NCBI GenBank assembly: GCA_040768445.1
Contig: JAXGMV010000001.1
Span: forward strand, 992,001 to 1,056,000
Direction: 5' to 3'
Origin: JAXGMV01 sp040768445
GTDB lineage: Bacteria > Chloroflexota > Anaerolineae > Anaerolineales > Anaerolineaceae
DNA: 64,000 nucleotides
The notes under the pieces were generated by a model, which saw only the letters and a program-made list of their open reading frames with translations, did no database searches and had not been told where the DNA came from. Made by a program: the position numbers and the translations under genes. This document shows, one piece after another, positions 60,864 to 64,000 of the stretch (positions are counted from its first letter, which is position 1; the number at the start of each line of letters is the position of its first letter).

Positions 60864-60893
60864 ACGGGCTGTGATCTCACAGCCCGTTTGTTG
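60864..60893 (+). terminator. Terminator after the amidohydrolase gene
   Basis: ACGGGCTGTG (60864-60873) and CACAGCCCGT (60878-60887) form a perfect 10-bp stem with an ATCT loop, followed by TTTGTTGTT on the plus strand. It may also serve the convergent serine hydrolase gene. Confidence 0.85.
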
Positions 60894-60914
60894 TTCCATG
60901 GGGTTGCTGCCGGC

Positions 60915-62309
60915 TCACAAATCCAGCCAGTCTTTGACCCGGTAGGCATAGTTGGCGCCGGTCTTCATGCGGTAAACTGTGCCGTCGGGGTTCAGCTCAA
61001 AGGTCACCTTCTCGCCGTGTATGCCGAAGCCGTTGGCTGCCTCAACCCGGAAGGTGTGTTCACCCTCAGGGATCAGCTTAGCCGCGGCAGCGAATGGATC
61101 CTCCTCAAGCGGGCTGAAGAGCACCAGGCCGCCGTCGTGCAGCATAACATTGGTTAGGTTGGAGTAGGTGCGGTACTTGCCGGAGTATTTCTCCAGCCCG
61201 TCCACCTGCGTGGGTTTGGGCTTCGGCATGGCTTCCAGGATGCGTGGTGCCACCCAGTTGAAGATGCCGTCAATGACTTTGGAGGGTTCGCTGTCATTGC
61301 TGTTGGTGAGTGCGATGGCGGCGATTTTGTCCTCGGGGCAGGTGACAAAGTAGGTGGTGAAACCCTGCAGGCCGCCGGTGTGACCAACATAGGTCTTGCC
61401 GGCCTTGCGCCAGATGATGAAGCCCAGCCCCCAACCGCCGTCCCAGCCCGGGTTGACCCAGTGGGGCCGGTGCATCTCAGCCAGCGACCAGCCGCTGAGA
61501 ATCTGTGCGCCGCCGGCAGGGCCACTGCGGAACTGCAGCATGGCGAACTTCGCCAGGTCTTCCACGCTGGTGGCCAGGTTGGCAGCCGGCGTGATGGCGC
61601 GGCAGTCAATGAACGGCAGGGGATCACGCGGTTTGCCGGGGAACTTGCGGTTGTAACCGATGGACAGGCCGGGCGGCGGCGCATCCATGGCCGCATAGGT
61701 GTTGGTCATACCCAGCGGATCGAGGATGTTGGCTTTGACATAGTCTGTGTAGGGCATGCCGGAGGCCGCAGCGACAATCTCGCCGGCCAGCGAGACTGCC
61801 AGGTTGGAGTACTTCCAGCGGGTGTAGGTGGGCAGGGCATTTTCCTGCGTCGGCAGGACTTCTTTAAGCTGTTCCAGGTCAGGGAATTCGAACTTCTCCG
61901 ACCAGTACGGGAAGTCAGCTTCGCGCGGCAGGCCGGAGGTGTGGGTGATGAGATTGCGGATGGTGATGGGGGGTGCATCGGGGAAGCGGTTCTGGATCTT
62001 GAACCAGGGCAGGTAGCGGGTGATCGGGTCATCCAGCCCCAGCCTGCCGGAATCGCGCAGCTGCACGATCGAGGTGGCCGTGAAGAGCTTGGAGATGGAA
62101 GCGATGCGGTACAACGTGCTGGAGGAAGCCGGCACCTTGTTGGCGATATCGGCATAGCCGTAGGAGCCGGTCCAGACCAGCTCCTGGTCAACCACGATGC
62201 CGGCGGAGAGGCCGGGCTGGTCGTCCAGCAGGTGGCGGGCGGCAATCCACTCGGAGAGCACATCAATGGCGGACTGAACAGATGGGGTCATTAGAAATCG
62301 TGAGGACAT
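60915..62309 (-). CDS. CubicO/class-C beta-lactamase-type serine hydrolase
   Basis: 464 residues. The catalytic Ser71 and Lys74 are in RIASISKLF, the Tyr motif is in WKYSNLA and the C-terminal motif GHTGG is present, so the penicillin-binding-like active site is complete. An extra C-terminal beta domain of about 100 residues follows. No secretion signal is evident with the start at 62309. Earlier in-frame codons reach 62477 but overlap the divergent YbjQ gene. Such enzymes act as esterases, D-aminopeptidases or amidases. The proximity of peptide-related genes fits, but the substrate is unknown. Confidence 0.88.
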   Translation of the reverse strand: MSSRFLMTPSVQSAIDVLSEWIAARHLLDDQPGLSAGIVVDQELVWTGSYGYADIANKVPASSSTLYRIASISKLFTATSIVQLRDSGRLGLDDPITRYLPWFKIQNRFPDAPPITIRNLITHTSGLPREADFPYWSEKFEFPDLEQLKEVLPTQENALPTYTRWKYSNLAVSLAGEIVAAASGMPYTDYVKANILDPLGMTNTYAAMDAPPPGLSIGYNRKFPGKPRDPLPFIDCRAITPAANLATSVEDLAKFAMLQFRSGPAGGAQILSGWSLAEMHRPHWVNPGWDGGWGLGFIIWRKAGKTYVGHTGGLQGFTTYFVTCPEDKIAAIALTNSNDSEPSKVIDGIFNWVAPRILEAMPKPKPTQVDGLEKYSGKYRTYSNLTNVMLHDGGLVLFSPLEEDPFAAAAKLIPEGEHTFRVEAANGFGIHGEKVTFELNPDGTVYRMKTGANYAYRVKDWLDL

Positions 62310-62454
62310 GGGTTGGGTTACCTTTCTCAATAAGTGATCGGGTGTTGTTCCTACATTTGATTGTAGCAAAGCAGGGATACCTGTCAATGCAAACAGGCTG
62401 GTCAACTGGTGCCTGTGGGGGTATGATTTATGATGGTTATCAAAGGAGGCAAGG

Positions 62455-62784
62455 ATGAATACGATCATTGTGACCACCGGTGCAGAAGTGGCCGGTTATG
62501 AAATTGCAGCGTATTTGGGGGTGGTGCGCGGCATCGTGGTGCGGGCACCGAACATTGCCCAGGGTCTGGTGGGCGGATTGAAACAGTTCATCGGTGGGAA
62601 CATTTCTGAGTACGCCGAAGTGTGCGAGAGCGCCCGGGCGGACGCCTACCGGTTGATGGTGCAGCATGCGCAGGAGATGCAGGCAGATGCCGTGATTGGT
62701 ATGCGCTACGATGCCACCGAGTTCATGCAGGGGGCTACCGAGGTGCTGGCGTACGGCACGGCTGTGAGGGTGAGAAAGATTTAG
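62455..62784 (+). CDS. YbjQ/UPF0145-family protein
   Basis: 109-residue compact protein of the YbjQ (DUF74) family. Characteristic stretches are TIIVTTGAEVAGYEIAAYLG near the start, GVVRGIVVRAPN and the later MQADAVIGMRYDATE with EVLAYGTAVRV. It forms pentamers, sometimes called a heavy-metal-binding domain, but no function is established. AGGAGG lies just before the ATG. It stands at the boundary to the AT-rich importer genes. Confidence 0.88.
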   Translation: MNTIIVTTGAEVAGYEIAAYLGVVRGIVVRAPNIAQGLVGGLKQFIGGNISEYAEVCESARADAYRLMVQHAQEMQADAVIGMRYDATEFMQGATEVLAYGTAVRVRKI

Positions 62785-62901
62785 TGAATTGTTGGTCGCT
62801 ATAACTTATCACAGTAAAACGTTCTTTCTAATCAAATTAGGTTTTAAGTTAGGTTTAAGAATGTACCTTCTTCCACGAAACTTCTGAGCGTTTTTCCAAA
62901 G

Positions 62902-63795
62902 CTAAATCTCTTTTCTCATGCTTGGATCTAGCAACTCACGCATTGCATCACCAATTAAATTCACTGAAAGAACAACCATCATAATAGCTAAACCTGGGAA
63001 AGTCGCCATCCACCAGCACTGTCGCAAGTAAGTACGTGCTTCCGATAACATAGATCCCCATTCAGGTGTCGGAGGTTGAGCACCTAAACCAAGAAAACTT
63101 AATCCTGCAGCAGATAGAATAGCAGTACCAATGTTTACTGTTGATATCACAATGATTGGCGCAATCATATTTGGCAGTATGTGACGGAACATGATTGAAA
63201 AATTTTTAACCCCAATGCACAGTGCTGCTGTAATGTATTCGTTAGTTTTGACCTGTAAAACGGACCCACGGGCAGTCCTCATATAGGTTGGAATTGTTGA
63301 TATCCCAATTGCTATCATCACATTTTGTAGATTAGGTCCCAATATAGCAATAATCGATATAGCCAACAGTGTGCCAGGAAACGCAAGCATAAGATCAGTC
63401 ATGCGCATCAACACTGCATCAACAACACCTCCATAAAAACCAGCAATAACACCAAAAAAAGTGCCAAATATCATTGCAATGGCAACTGCTACTAGGCCTA
63501 CAGTTAATGATATTCTTGACCCAAATATGACTCGACTGAAAATATCCCTTCCCAGGTTATCTGTTCCGAAAATGTGCATAGCTGATGGCGGAGCTTTTGT
63601 CCTGTCCCGAAACAATTCTAAGGGGTCATAAGGGGCAATTTGCTCAGAAAATATTGCAACAACTATGAACATAAGAATAATCACGAGTCCAACTATCATG
63701 CCAGGGTATAAATAGGCAATCCTTTGTATATTTTGATTTAATGTTGCTCTGCGTTTGACTGGGTTCGTTATCAAATTTGCTGGCATCTTAGTCAT
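62902..63795 (-). CDS. Peptide-type ABC transporter permease (DppC-like), second importer
   Basis: 297 residues. Motifs match DppC: FGTDNLGRDIFSRVIFGSR, the coupling loop EYITAALCIGVKNFS (less conserved than usual), and LSFLGLGAQPPTPEWGSML with PGLAIMMVVLSVNLIGDAMRELLDP. The gene is much more AT-rich than the rest of the window. It overlaps the end of a DppB-like gene at the window edge. It encodes a separate importer from the one at 48.5 kb. Confidence 0.94.
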   Translation of the reverse strand: MTKMPANLITNPVKRRATLNQNIQRIAYLYPGMIVGLVIILMFIVVAIFSEQIAPYDPLELFRDRTKAPPSAMHIFGTDNLGRDIFSRVIFGSRISLTVGLVAVAIAMIFGTFFGVIAGFYGGVVDAVLMRMTDLMLAFPGTLLAISIIAILGPNLQNVMIAIGISTIPTYMRTARGSVLQVKTNEYITAALCIGVKNFSIMFRHILPNMIAPIIVISTVNIGTAILSAAGLSFLGLGAQPPTPEWGSMLSEARTYLRQCWWMATFPGLAIMMVVLSVNLIGDAMRELLDPSMRKEI

Positions 63796-64000
63796 AACGT
63801 ATCCTCGGGTCTAATATTGCATATGTAATATCGGTTAATAAGTTTACAAAGACGTAAATACAAGCAATTAATAAAACTGTACCTTGAACTTGTGGAAAGT
63901 CTCTAGCCATGATAGCGTTAATTGTGAAACGACCTAAGCCTGGCCGCGCAAAAACGGTTTCAGTAATAAAGGCACCTGAAAGTAATCCTCCAAACTGAAG
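63788..64000 (-). CDS. Peptide-type ABC transporter permease (DppB-like), C-terminal part
   Basis: Only the last 70 codons are inside the window, and the gene continues beyond the right edge. The translation contains GGLLSGAFITETVFARPGLG, AIMARDFPQVQG and ends AILDPRIRYD, which is the standard DppB C-terminus. The stop codon overlaps the start region of the DppC-like gene (the ATG at 63795 lies just inside). It is AT-rich like its partner. Confidence 0.92.
   Translation of the reverse strand, partial: LQFGGLLSGAFITETVFARPGLGRFTINAIMARDFPQVQGTVLLIACIYVFVNLLTDITYAILDPRIRYD

Noticed and set aside
61380..62294. Long open frame antisense to the CubicO-type hydrolase
   Set aside because: Its translation is low-information Gly/Val/Arg-rich sequence without a ribosome-binding site. 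The opposite strand encodes a complete catalytic site.

Overview
The window looks like a chromosomal segment of an uncultured or little-studied Chloroflexota bacterium, most likely class Anaerolineae. This is inferred from gene style, not from a marker gene. The clues are lipoproteins with long Thr/Pro- or Ala/Glu-rich linkers after the lipobox, many solute-binding-protein ABC importers, a PstA with a large extracytoplasmic insertion, a sortase with a cell-wall-type substrate, F420-type LLM oxidoreductase chemistry, and intergenic regions full of decayed dispersed repeats. Most genes are GC-rich. The transposase, the lipoprotein at 20.3 kb and the right-hand end (after about 62.8 kb) are clearly more AT-rich.

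Layout. 0-7.2 kb: AT-rich non-coding left edge with hairpin repeats, a thiolase/epimerase pair, an EamA exporter, an LLM oxidoreductase, a HET-C/zinc-phospholipase-like protein and two paralogous small membrane proteins. 7.5-14.8 kb: a phosphate module with a PhoR-like kinase, a terminator, a four-repeat 11-bp Pho-box array, and pstS-pstC-pstA-pstB-phoU-arsC. 14.8-15.7 kb: a mosaic of repeat fragments. 15.7-17.5 kb (minus): a fluoride-riboswitch operon of crcB and a DUF190-CBS fusion. 17.6-18.9 kb (minus): a sortase and a substrate-like surface protein with an APATG sorting motif. 19.2-23.1 kb: a prenyltransferase/cyclase-fold protein, a lipoprotein, tRNA-Arg(GCG) and a complete IS1182-type insertion sequence. 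23.1-32.1 kb (minus): MFS exporter, two-gene glutamine-dependent NAD synthetase, M42 and M28-type peptidases with a cupin, and a large unknown lipoprotein.

32.4-35.0 kb: a CadC-type regulator with a clear promoter and operator, followed by its Cd/Zn P-type ATPase. 35.3-41.1 kb: isochorismatase-type hydrolase, lipoprotein, three tandem universal stress proteins, alanine racemase, M48 protease and a SIS-domain protein. 41.2-45.5 kb: ferritin and a Fur-family regulator, a lipoprotein, and a histidine kinase/OmpR-type pair. 45.6-50.5 kb: a DUF4438 protein, then a peptide-type ABC importer whose binding protein is circularly permuted relative to its family, with two permeases and no ATPase. 50.6-53.7 kb: a Crp/Fnr regulator among small membrane, BON and cupin genes. 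53.8-59.3 kb: a full livKHMGF operon behind a strong promoter and a leader of more than 300 nt. 59.4-64 kb: M20 amidohydrolase, CubicO-type serine hydrolase, YbjQ-family protein and the AT-rich ends of a second peptide-type importer.

The overall picture is a heterotroph that imports peptides, amino acids and phosphate through ABC systems, and that carries small metal- and ion-responsive modules: arsenate, Cd/Zn, fluoride and iron. The most unusual items are the circularly permuted binding protein, the riboswitch-controlled DUF190-CBS fusion with crcB, the sortase/APATG pair, the Pho-box array and the mosaic of dispersed repeats. No CRISPR array, rRNA, prophage or replication origin was seen.
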